64,000 nt of DNA, from positions 232,559 to 296,558 of the forward strand of contig NZ_MKKY01000042.1 of NCBI RefSeq assembly GCF_002091955.1, written 5' to 3'. The notes under the pieces are model-generated. The model saw nothing but the letters and a program-made list of their open reading frames with translations. It did not search any database and was not told the origin of the DNA. Shown here piece after piece: positions 9,537 through 16,874 of this stretch. Every line of letters begins with the position of its first letter. Positions within the stretch are counted from its first letter, which is position 1. Origin of the DNA: Rhodococcus sp. 1168. Lineage in GTDB: Bacteria > Actinomycetota > Actinomycetes > Mycobacteriales > Mycobacteriaceae. Position numbers and translations under genes: made by a program.

Positions 9537-11638
9537 GCGACATCACCACAGCGTTCACGGACGAGGTAGTCACGAACGCGTTCACCAAGATCATCTCCGT
9601 ACCCGGGCTCGAAGGCAGCATTGCCCTCGTCACCCTGGACAATGGCTACGACCACACCAAGCCGTCGACGTTCGGCCCGGCCGGACTCGCGCGGTTCGAT
9701 GCCGCGCTCGACGAGGCGTTCGCAGCTGATCCCGTTGCTATCGCGGTGACCGGCAAGCCGTTCATCTTCGCGGTCGGTGCCGACCTCAACGGCGTACCCA
9801 ACATCAAGACCAAGGACGAGGCGCTCCAGATCGGGCAGCTCGGCCACAAGGTGTTCCGCCGCCTGCGCGAGTCACCCATCCCGACGTTCGCCTTCATCAA
9901 CGGCGCTGCGCTAGGCGGTGGACTCGAAGTCGGATTGCACTCCCACTACCGCACTGTCGCTGACAACGCCGCAGCGCTCGGGCTCCCCGAGGCATTTCTC
10001 GGACTCGTCCCCGGTTGGGGCGGCACTCAGTTGCTGCCCAACATCGTCGGCGCTTCCACCGCAGTGACCGTCATCATCGAGAACTCGCTCAACCAGAACC
10101 GCACACTGAAGCCGCAGCAAGCTGTGGACCTCGGCGTCGTCGACGCCATCTTCGGCGGCGCCGACTTCATCGAGCAGTCTCTTGCATGGGCTGTCCGGGT
10201 GTTGAACGGCGACGTCGTTCCGAATCGGCCCGAGATCGACCGCGGCCAGGCATGGGACGATGCCATCGCGCGTGCGAAGGGCATCGTGGCCGGCAAGACG
10301 GGCAACTTCGCACCTGGCCCAGTAGCTGCGGTAGAACTGCTCGAACTTGCCAGGAACACCGACGTCACCGATTCTGCTTCGCTGGACAAGGCCTTCGCCG
10401 CAGAAGACGATGCACTGTCGACGTTGCTGGTCAAGGACGAACTTCGCGCCGGGTTGTACGCGTTCGACCTCACGCAGAAACGCGCGAAGCGTCCCGCCGG
10501 CGCACCCGACAAGTCGCTGGCACGCAAGATCACAGGCGTTGGCATCGTCGGTGCCGGGTTGATGGCGAGTCAGCTTGCCTTGCTGTTCGTGCGTCAACTG
10601 AAGGTGCCCGTCATCCTGACCGACATCGACCAGGAGCGCATCGACAAGGGCGTCGGTTACGTCCACGGTGAAATCGACAAGCTGCTCGGCAAGAAGCGCC
10701 TCTCCCCCGACGCCGCGAACCGACTGAAGGCGCTGGTGTCCGGATCGATCGACAAGGCCGCATTCGCCAAGACCGATTTCGTCATCGAGGCCGTGTTCGA
10801 AAACCTCGATGTGAAGAAGAAGGTATTCGCCGAGGTCGAAGAATTCGTCTCCGCTGAAACGATTCTCGCGACGAACACCTCCTCGCTGTCGATCACCAAA
10901 ATGGCTGCAGATCTGAAGCACCCGGAACGCGTTGTGGGGTTCCACTTCTTCAACCCCGTAGCCGTCCTTCCGCTTCTCGAGGTAGTCAAGGGCGAGAAGA
11001 CCGACGATGCCACGCTGGCAACAGCATTCGCGACTGCGAAGACACTCAAGAAGTCCGCGGTTCTGTCCGCAGACCTTCCGGGGTTCGTGTTCAACCGCTT
11101 GGTGACCCGCGCATCCAACGAGATCATCGGGGCGATCGACGAGGGCACCCCCTTCGACGTCGCCGACGGTGCCGTAGGCGAACTCGGTATGCCGATGAGC
11201 CCGTTGACTCTCCTCGCGCTGGTCGGGCCTGCCGTCGCATTGCATACGGCCGAGACGCTTGCAGAGGCCTACCCGGATCGGTTCAAGGACTCCCCCGGAT
11301 TCCGTGCCCTGGTCGAGGCGAAGAAGCCCGGCGTGTGGACGTACGGACCCGAAGGCCAGGTCGTCGACCCCGAGGTTGCTGCCCTTTGGCCGCAGGGTGA
11401 CTCACCATCGACTGCAGAGCAGGTGCTCGATCGCACCCGCAATGCAATCGCCGACGAGATCCGAATCATGCTCGACGAAGGCGTCGTTGCAGCACCCGAG
11501 GACATCGACCTCTGCCTGCTGCTCGGCGGTGGGTTCGGATTTTGGAACGGCGGTATCACGCCTTACCTCGATCGTAGTGGCGCATCGGAGGCGGCCACCG
11601 GACAGCGGTTCCTCGCTCCCGGCGTTGCCAGCGTCTGA
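9533..11638 (+). CDS. fadB: Multifunctional enoyl-CoA hydratase / 3-hydroxyacyl-CoA dehydrogenase
   Basis: The 701-residue alpha subunit combines an N-terminal crotonase fold (about 1-200, with GAALGGGLEVGLH and the oxyanion region) with an NAD-binding Rossmann domain starting near residue 335 (GVGIVGAGLMASQLALLF). The HFFNPV motif of the dehydrogenase is near residue 469. It hydrates enoyl-CoA and oxidises the product, which fadA then cleaves. ATG at 9533 overlaps the fadA stop and has AGGAG upstream. The frame is open far upstream only because it runs out of frame under fadA. A hairpin terminator follows the stop. Confidence 0.94.
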   Translation: MSDITTAFTDEVVTNAFTKIISVPGLEGSIALVTLDNGYDHTKPSTFGPAGLARFDAALDEAFAADPVAIAVTGKPFIFAVGADLNGVPNIKTKDEALQIGQLGHKVFRRLRESPIPTFAFINGAALGGGLEVGLHSHYRTVADNAAALGLPEAFLGLVPGWGGTQLLPNIVGASTAVTVIIENSLNQNRTLKPQQAVDLGVVDAIFGGADFIEQSLAWAVRVLNGDVVPNRPEIDRGQAWDDAIARAKGIVAGKTGNFAPGPVAAVELLELARNTDVTDSASLDKAFAAEDDALSTLLVKDELRAGLYAFDLTQKRAKRPAGAPDKSLARKITGVGIVGAGLMASQLALLFVRQLKVPVILTDIDQERIDKGVGYVHGEIDKLLGKKRLSPDAANRLKALVSGSIDKAAFAKTDFVIEAVFENLDVKKKVFAEVEEFVSAETILATNTSSLSITKMAADLKHPERVVGFHFFNPVAVLPLLEVVKGEKTDDATLATAFATAKTLKKSAVLSADLPGFVFNRLVTRASNEIIGAIDEGTPFDVADGAVGELGMPMSPLTLLALVGPAVALHTAETLAEAYPDRFKDSPGFRALVEAKKPGVWTYGPEGQVVDPEVAALWPQGDSPSTAEQVLDRTRNAIADEIRIMLDEGVVAAPEDIDLCLLLGGGFGFWNGGITPYLDRSGASEAATGQRFLAPGVASV

Positions 11639-11675
11639 GTCGAACCACAGAATCGTCTGATTCGAACACTGGGAG

Positions 11676-11709
11676 GACGGCCCGCACTTTCGATGTGCGG
11701 GTCGTCTTT
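11676..11709 (+). terminator. Rho-independent-like terminator after fadAB
   Basis: A 12-bp stem with one G-T pair (gacggcccgcac against gtgcgggtcgtc), a 7-nt loop and a short T run lie 38 bp after the fadB stop. Confidence 0.8.
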
Positions 11710-11754
11710 CGTTTCGACACCCGTCGCCGCCTCTACCACGCACTGTGGTGCCCG

Positions 11755-12196
11755 ATGCATGTGTCAGCTACGGCTGTATGTGGCGGATTCCCAGTGAATT
11801 TGGCGGCGTGGCGGCGTGGTGGCGGGGCGGTTGCTGTGTGCGGCGGCGAAAATGTGTCGGTGCTGGGTCAGAGTGAGCAAATTAGTTGCGTCGACGACGA
11901 TGTCGAGGCGGTGTTTGTCACCAAGAGTGGTGTGGAAAAGCGGGTTTCGCGGGGGCAGCTTCCGAACGTGGTCAATGAGCTCGGGCGGCCGGCGCGATCG
12001 TTCTCCTCATATCGAGGGCAGCGAAACTATCCGGGCTGGTACTGGCCTTCGACGTTGGGTCGCAGGAGCGGGGTTCTAGCCCTGGGTGGAGCGGGATCAC
12101 CTGGTGGCGTTGAATTTCGACGCCTCTGTGGTCGGGGTCGTTTCACAACCGTTTTGGTTGTCTTGGACGCCGGAGAGTGGAAAGCGGCGACGGTAA
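11755..12196 (+). pseudogene. Decayed TnsA-like transposase endonuclease gene
   Basis: The frame from ATG at 11755 encodes a protein whose segment SYRGQRNYPGWYWPSTLGR (ending near 12063) matches what I know of actinobacterial TnsA-like 'heteromeric transposase endonuclease' proteins. Directly after it the homology moves to the +1 frame: from about 12071 that frame reads GF, an amber stop at 12077-12079, then PWVERDHLVALNFDASVVG and VVSQPFWLSWTPESGKRR, and it stops at 12194-12196. So there is at least one frameshift and one in-frame nonsense codon, and the catalytic C-terminal part is missing. TnsA cuts the 5' ends during Tn7-like transposition. No tnsB, tnsC or other partner is visible nearby. 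Confidence 0.7.
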
Positions 12197-12291
12197 GCCC
12201 TATTCGAAGGGACCACGGGAAGGTAGTCTCTCGCTAAATGGCAAGCAACTTCTCGTGCGGCGTAGACGCACGGAAGTCAGGAGTCCCAATC

Positions 12292-12504
12292 ATGGTCAGC
12301 GTGCAGGGTTCCACACCTGAAGGCAATGACGACCATCTCGTGTTTATCGACGACCTACCAGGCCTACGCATCGAGGACGCCCCCAATGTGGTGTGGACCG
12401 AAGCCAAAACCTTTTACGGCGAGCGTGCGTTCGGGCTCATGGGTGCGTTCGATGGTACTGGCGGATCTGGGTACAGATTCTCAGCCTCACCTGCGGATAG
12501 CTGA
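12292..12504 (+). CDS. Small hypothetical protein (orphan)
   Basis: A 70-residue frame starts at an ATG with AGGAG about 9 nt upstream. The same frame can start at 12238, giving 88 residues, but that ATG has no ribosome-binding site. The sequence (HLVFIDDLPGLRIEDAPNVV, then a Gly-rich end) is acidic at the front and matches no family I recognise. It has no membrane segment. It lies between the dead TnsA-like gene and the PadR operon, so it could be cargo, a truncated gene or chance. Confidence 0.35.
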   Translation: MVSVQGSTPEGNDDHLVFIDDLPGLRIEDAPNVVWTEAKTFYGERAFGLMGAFDGTGGSGYRFSASPADS

Positions 12505-12568
12505 GGTTTGGGGGTACCGCCCGCGCAGAAACACGGCCTCCGGTTTCCGATCAGGATTCACCCGCGTG

Positions 12569-13264
12569 TCAGGCCGGTTTGAGGGCAGCCACCGTACGGT
12601 CCTCGGTCGCGGAGCCGTGCGCGCTTCGAACCGCGACATAGCGGGCGATCCCGACAGTCATTCCCAACGCCAGGACTACCGCTGTGATCACGACGGCGAA
12701 GACTGTCGAGCTTGTGTTGAAGTTTCTCCACCATGCGATAGCGATACCGGTCCCACTGCACACGATGGCCCCTAGCGGCAGCAGTACGGCTAGCCAGCGG
12801 ATCGTCGACGAAGCGTGGGGATCGCGGCGAAGCACCACCCACACGGAGAGCAGCGCACACAGGTAAGCAAAAAGACCTGCTGATGCGTACATCGGGAGAA
12901 CGAACGGCCCGAAATCGATTGTCGGACGGTCGGAGAACGCAGCGAACACTGCGAGCAGGACCACTGCCAATCCAGCCGCAACGCCGAGTAGCGCGACAGG
13001 AACAACGACAGTCAGCCTGAGCGCGCGGCCGGAGAGGTCACGTTCGTCCGCCCACTGCCGAAGCGTCAGTGCGCTGTCTTCACCCAGAACTGTTGACGCG
13101 CTGTGTCCATCACGGCGTGCACCGTCGAGTTCCGCTTCGAGCTCCGTGAGTAGATCCTTTCGATCGACGCCACGCACGCCAGTTCGACGCCACAGGCGGT
13201 TCGCGGTCCGAAAAACATGCTGCAGTGTGCCATTCTCGGCTTCCGTAATTGCGGTGGTGTTCAT
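12569..13264 (-). CDS. Membrane protein co-transcribed with a PadR regulator
   Basis: The 231-residue protein has a soluble N-terminal helix-rich part (about 1-75, with DRKDLLTELEAELDGARRDG) followed by four hydrophobic segments near residues 78-102, 112-134, 143-165 and 175-197. The layout, a short helical domain plus membrane helices next to PadR, recalls HAAS/DUF1700-type membrane proteins. ATG at 13264 overlaps the padR stop (ATGA), so translation is coupled. An open stretch before it lies inside padR. The function is unknown. It is probably part of a small PadR-controlled membrane response. Confidence 0.7.
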   Translation of the reverse strand: MNTTAITEAENGTLQHVFRTANRLWRRTGVRGVDRKDLLTELEAELDGARRDGHSASTVLGEDSALTLRQWADERDLSGRALRLTVVVPVALLGVAAGLAVVLLAVFAAFSDRPTIDFGPFVLPMYASAGLFAYLCALLSVWVVLRRDPHASSTIRWLAVLLPLGAIVCSGTGIAIAWWRNFNTSSTVFAVVITAVVLALGMTVGIARYVAVRSAHGSATEDRTVAALKPA

Positions 13265-13623
13265 GCGACGCCCGTTCTGTTGTCGGTCGATGGTTTCGGA
13301 GACTGAAGCAACGAGGTGACACTGCTGGAGATTGCAATCCACTCAGCAGTGCCGCTCTTCAGCGCTTCTATTCCAGTTTCACTGAGCGAGTAGTACTTTC
13401 GTGGCGGACCTGACAGAGATGGGCGCTTGTCGGAAGTCACCAGTCCGGCCTTCTCTAGGCGCGCCAGTAGCGGATACGCAGACCCACCGGAAACGAGCAA
13501 GTCCCGCTCGGCCAGCCGCTCGGTCAATTCGTATCCGTATACCGGTCGCTCTCCGAGGAGAGACAGAAGGCACAGATCCAACACTCCTCGAAGCACCAAG
13601 CTCCGCCTTTCGATCACACTCAT
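13261..13623 (-). CDS. PadR-family transcriptional repressor
   Basis: The 120-residue protein has the PadR winged helix: LRGVLDLCLLSLLGERPVYGYELTERL, then GSAYPLLARLEKAGLVTS and the wing PRKYYSLSETG. PadR proteins repress adjacent genes and are released by small molecules or membrane stress. ATG at 13623 (MSVIERRS) is preferred; an ATG 12 codons upstream lies inside the palindrome. The gene overlaps the downstream membrane protein by 4 bp, and a perfect inverted repeat abuts its start, consistent with autoregulation. Confidence 0.88.
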   Translation of the reverse strand: MSVIERRSLVLRGVLDLCLLSLLGERPVYGYELTERLAERDLLVSGGSAYPLLARLEKAGLVTSDKRPSLSGPPRKYYSLSETGIEALKSGTAEWIAISSSVTSLLQSPKPSTDNRTGVA

Positions 13624-13657
13624 GCTTAACAAGGTAGCGAGTAGTAGCTTGTTAAGC
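13624..13657 (-). promoter_or_regulatory. Perfect palindromic operator at the padR start
   Basis: The arms gcttaacaag (13624-13633) and cttgttaagc (13648-13657) are perfect inverted repeats around a 14-nt spacer. The element touches the padR ATG on the upstream side, the usual place for a PadR autoregulatory operator. Binding is inferred from position and symmetry. Confidence 0.7.
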
Positions 13658-14149
13658 AAGACACCGTCCGAACAACGGCCTATTGGGCCGACACGTCGAG
13701 CTCAGCGTGGCGTGGAGAATTTACGGTGACCGAAGCGCTGGGGGTCCTACAGCTGCATCAACAATCCGCCAGCTCAGATGAGAAGAATCCACCGACGTTG
13801 CATCCTGGATTAGTAGCGGGCCGCATGTCCACCCGACGAGCTCCGCCACGTGGTCTGTCGGTGTGGTGGTGAATTCTCATTGAATGTGGCCAGGGTGATG
13901 GGTGGCGAAACGACAGGTAGGACAGACAAGGGTCTGCCGGGGATTTCGGAGCGTTGCTCATCACCGAGGGCGGGGCGTGGAGCTGCAGTAGTTACTGCTT
14001 GAGGTTGTGGCGAGCTACCGCACGCAATTGCTCAGGTGGACCACAACGCATAGCCAGCAGCAGTTTGACACGATGTGAGTCTGGAATTGGGTCGCAGGCC
14101 ACCTACGCTGTGCGCGCTCGTGAAGGGTGCGCGTTGTATGGGCGGACTC
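13658..14149. other. Gene-free stretch in the accessory island
   Basis: No frame here looks like a protein. It holds one copy of a diverged ~100-bp repeat (13755-13853) and a sequence at 13873-13890 resembling 11787-11804 beside the TnsA-like remnant. The rest has no recognisable feature. It probably contains the padR promoter on its left edge. Confidence 0.6.
13755..13853 (-). repeat. Diverged ~100-bp direct repeat, copy A
   Basis: Aligned by eye with 14873-14978, this stretch shares blocks such as atccgcca, gagaa, gacgttgcatc, gcgg.ccgca.gtc and ccgccac in the same order and orientation, roughly 70% identity. It lies 132 bp upstream of padR on the same strand sense. Confidence 0.65.
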
Positions 14150-14788
14150 TCAGCTCCAGCCCGGCTTGACGTCGCGCCGCGCTGGAAGTCCGTTCCATTC
14201 TGTGAGTGGGGCCGACTGCCACCACCAATCTGGATCAGAGTGAACGCCGGCGACTACCGTTCTGCCAGTGACAGCCAGAAGTAACTCGGGCGGGCTGCCC
14301 AAAGACGTATCGATCCACGGAAACACACGCGACACTGTTCTCGCACAGCTAATTTCGGGAAACCTCAGGAACATCCCCACTGCGCGCGCCGCGTCGGTGC
14401 CGTGAACCAGTATTTCTGTAACAGCCATGCCTGCCCAACCCGCAGCGTCGGCTGTTCCGCTGGGGTGGAACGCACGTTGATCTCCAAGGTCGCGGAGCAG
14501 TGCTGCGAGCACATGTGCGGCCGAGAGCACGTTGTCGATGTGTTCGGATGCGGGTGCTTCACGACCGTCGCGCAGGACCGGTAATCGGACCTGCGCGCGT
14601 CTCGCGACCTGACTGCTGTAGAAGAGCAACGCATCGCTGATGTGCTCGATGGTGTGGAGTGCAGTCCACTGCGTTGGATCCGCAGTGTTCGACCACTGCA
14701 TCGATGTATCGGGTATCGCAGTGAGCGCGTGCAGAGCTTGCGCTGCATGCACCACGTCCTCAGGTGTCGGTTCGGTCTGTGACGTCAT
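14150..14788 (-). CDS. DinB/maleylpyruvate-isomerase N-terminal-like protein
   Basis: The 212-residue protein resembles the four-helix DinB/MDMPI fold: an N-terminal helix with TIEHISDALLFYSSQVA (about 45-60) and a later AVTEILVHGTDAARAVG (about 135-150), which place histidines and acids where the family binds a divalent metal. In actinobacteria such proteins often act with mycothiol. A C-terminal region of about 50 residues follows. ATG at 14788 is the start. The gene is isolated in the accessory region, with a repeat copy about 85 bp upstream. The substrate is unknown. Confidence 0.65.
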   Translation of the reverse strand: MTSQTEPTPEDVVHAAQALHALTAIPDTSMQWSNTADPTQWTALHTIEHISDALLFYSSQVARRAQVRLPVLRDGREAPASEHIDNVLSAAHVLAALLRDLGDQRAFHPSGTADAAGWAGMAVTEILVHGTDAARAVGMFLRFPEISCARTVSRVFPWIDTSLGSPPELLLAVTGRTVVAGVHSDPDWWWQSAPLTEWNGLPARRDVKPGWS

Positions 14789-15109
14789 GATGTCCGGATC
14801 TGTGGTCGTGTCGGGCCGGAGCCTCGATCTGCAGACTATCCATCAAAAGGTGCAGTTAACAGAGCAAGAGGCGCATCGTGATCACAAATCCGCCAACACG
14901 ACGAGAATGATCGACTGACGTTGCATCAGGCGTATATGGCGGACCGCAGGTCACAACCGATAAGCGCCGCCACACTGGATGACAAACCACAGCATGCGGT
15001 AACTCTTCGGGTGAAGATCCGCCGATTTCCACCACTTTCGAGCGAGTCGGGGCCATGATGGCCTAACCACCATCGCTGCAGGCTCACGACCTCGAAAGCT
15101 GGGTTCGTA
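14789..15109. other. Intergenic region with repeat copy B
   Basis: This 321-bp divergent interval separates the DinB-like gene from the sugar transporter. It contains repeat copy B and must hold both promoters, but I see no convincing boxes or RNA element. Confidence 0.5.
14873..14978 (-). repeat. Diverged ~100-bp direct repeat, copy B
   Basis: This is the partner of 13755-13853, about 1.1 kb away in the same orientation. It lies about 85 bp upstream of the DinB-like gene start, as copy A lies upstream of padR. Confidence 0.65.
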
Positions 15110-16507
15110 ATGACGCAACCTACAGATCGCTACACCGCGAAAGTAATCGGAGTCACCGTCGCTGCCGCGGTCGGGGGATTTCTTTTCGGTTTCGACAGTT
15201 CTGTCGTCAACGGTGCGGTCGATTCGATTCAGGAAAATTTCGGCCTGAGCTCGTTCATCACCGGTTTCACCGTCGCCATTGCGCTACTCGGTTGCGCGGT
15301 CGGCGCATGGTTCGCCGGGCGACTCGCCGATAGCTGGGGCCGCAAACGCGTCATGCTCCTCGGCTCGGCACTGTTCACCATCTCTTCGGTCGGTTCAGGT
15401 TTCGCCTTCAGTGTTCCGGACCTGATGCTGTGGCGAGTCATCGGTGGACTAGGAATCGGGATCGCTTCGGTCATCGCACCTGCATACATCTCGGAGATCG
15501 CCCCGGCAAAGTATCGCGGCGGTCTCGCATCACTTCAGCAGTTGGCGATCACCATCGGCATTTTCGCCGCCTTGCTCTCCGACGCAGTACTGCAGAACGC
15601 TGCAGGTGGGCCATCGAACGATCTGTGGTTCGGGATGGAGGCCTGGCGATGGATGTTCCTCGTCGGTGTCGTCCCCGCGCTCGTGTACGGCTTCCTCGCC
15701 ACGCTCATTCCTGAGTCACCCAGATACCTGGTAGGCAAGAATCTCGACTCGGAAGCTGCGCGTATTCTCGGTGAAATCTCCGGTGAGCTGCATCCGAACG
15801 AGCGAGTCAAGGAAATTCGTCTCACACTGAGAGCCGAAGCAAAATCTTCGTTCGCGGACATACGAGGCCCCAAATTCGGACTGCAACCTATCGTCTGGGT
15901 CGGTATTACCATGGCGATTCTGCAGCAATTCGTCGGCATCAACGCGATTTTCTATTACTCGACCACCCTCTGGAAATCGGTTGGGTTCAGCGAGAATCAG
16001 TCTTTCGTCACCTCAGTGATCACCTCGGTCATCAACGTGAGCATGACCTTCGTGGCGATCTTGTTCGTTGATCGATTCGGTCGAAAGAATCTGTTGCAGA
16101 TCGGTTCCATCGGAATGTTCGTCGGTCTGGTTCTTGCCGCGGTGTCGTTCACCCAGTCGATCGGGTCGGGGGACAACATCACACTCCCCGACCCCTGGGG
16201 TCCGGTCGCCCTCGTCGGTGCCAACCTATTCGTCATCTTCTTCGCAGCAACCTGGGGACCGATCATGTGGGTCATGCTCGGTGAAATGTTCCCCAACCGA
16301 ATGCGCGCGGTTGCGCTCGGCATCAGTACCGCCGCCAACTGGGTCGCCAACTTCGCAATCACGCTGGCTTTCCCCTCGCTGACCGAGACAATCGGCCTCG
16401 GATTCATCTACGCGTTCTTCGCGTTCTTCGCGTTGCTGTCCTTCTTCTTCGTCAAGTTCAAGATTCGCGAAACCAAGGGCATGGAACTCGAAGACATGGT
16501 TATCTGA
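15110..16507 (+). CDS. MFS sugar porter
   Basis: The 465-residue protein has about 12 membrane helices and the sugar-porter signatures in order: GRLADSWGRKRV between helices 2 and 3 (about 70), PESPRYL after helix 6 (about 202), QQFVGINAIFYYS in helix 7 (about 267) and DRFGRKNLL after helix 8 (about 320). It is probably a proton-coupled uptake system for a hexose or related sugar or polyol in the inner membrane. The exact substrate cannot be read from the sequence. ATG at 15110 has no strong ribosome-binding site. A small YciI-like gene follows by 26 bp. Confidence 0.9.
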   Translation: MTQPTDRYTAKVIGVTVAAAVGGFLFGFDSSVVNGAVDSIQENFGLSSFITGFTVAIALLGCAVGAWFAGRLADSWGRKRVMLLGSALFTISSVGSGFAFSVPDLMLWRVIGGLGIGIASVIAPAYISEIAPAKYRGGLASLQQLAITIGIFAALLSDAVLQNAAGGPSNDLWFGMEAWRWMFLVGVVPALVYGFLATLIPESPRYLVGKNLDSEAARILGEISGELHPNERVKEIRLTLRAEAKSSFADIRGPKFGLQPIVWVGITMAILQQFVGINAIFYYSTTLWKSVGFSENQSFVTSVITSVINVSMTFVAILFVDRFGRKNLLQIGSIGMFVGLVLAAVSFTQSIGSGDNITLPDPWGPVALVGANLFVIFFAATWGPIMWVMLGEMFPNRMRAVALGISTAANWVANFAITLAFPSLTETIGLGFIYAFFAFFALLSFFFVKFKIRETKGMELEDMVI

Positions 16508-16533
16508 GCCGCTTCTCGAGAGAGTGAGATGTC

Positions 16534-16818
16534 ATGTCCACGTTTGTTGTCGAATATTCCTACACACCTGAATCATCGTCCGGTAGAGACGATCACCGGA
16601 CGGATCACCGTGCATGGCTCACTGAGATGATCCGACGCGGGATCGTGCGATCTTCCGGACCGTTGGCGGACCACACGGGCGCAAAGTTCATAGTCGAGTC
16701 GACGGACTTGGACACGGCAAGTCGATTGTTCACCTACGATCCGTTCGTTCGCGCGCATCTCGTCGAGGACGTACGCGTCGTCGAATGGTCGCCTCCCACT
16801 GACGATTCCAGCAACTGA
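16534..16818 (+). CDS. YciI-like protein
   Basis: The 94-residue protein fits the YciI fold (dimeric alpha/beta barrel): STFVVEYSYTP at the start, a His/Asp-containing helix (DDHRTDHRAWLTEMI, about 19-33), LADHTGAKFIVES, then DPFVRAHLVEDVRVVEW. The role is unknown. It may be co-transcribed with the sugar porter 26 bp upstream and is convergent with dxs. Confidence 0.75.
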   Translation: MSTFVVEYSYTPESSSGRDDHRTDHRAWLTEMIRRGIVRSSGPLADHTGAKFIVESTDLDTASRLFTYDPFVRAHLVEDVRVVEWSPPTDDSSN

Positions 16819-16874
16819 GGTGAACGATCCGATCGACGCGACCCGTGGCGTGGCCGGATGCACCCAGCGAAGGT

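Noticed and set aside
9911..11245. 444-codon open frame antisense to fadB
   Set aside because: The fadB frame has full-length domain motifs, and this reverse frame resembles no family.
13954..14169. 71-codon frame in the island gap
   Set aside because: No ribosome-binding site, Ser/Cys-rich random composition, overlaps the end of the DinB-like gene.
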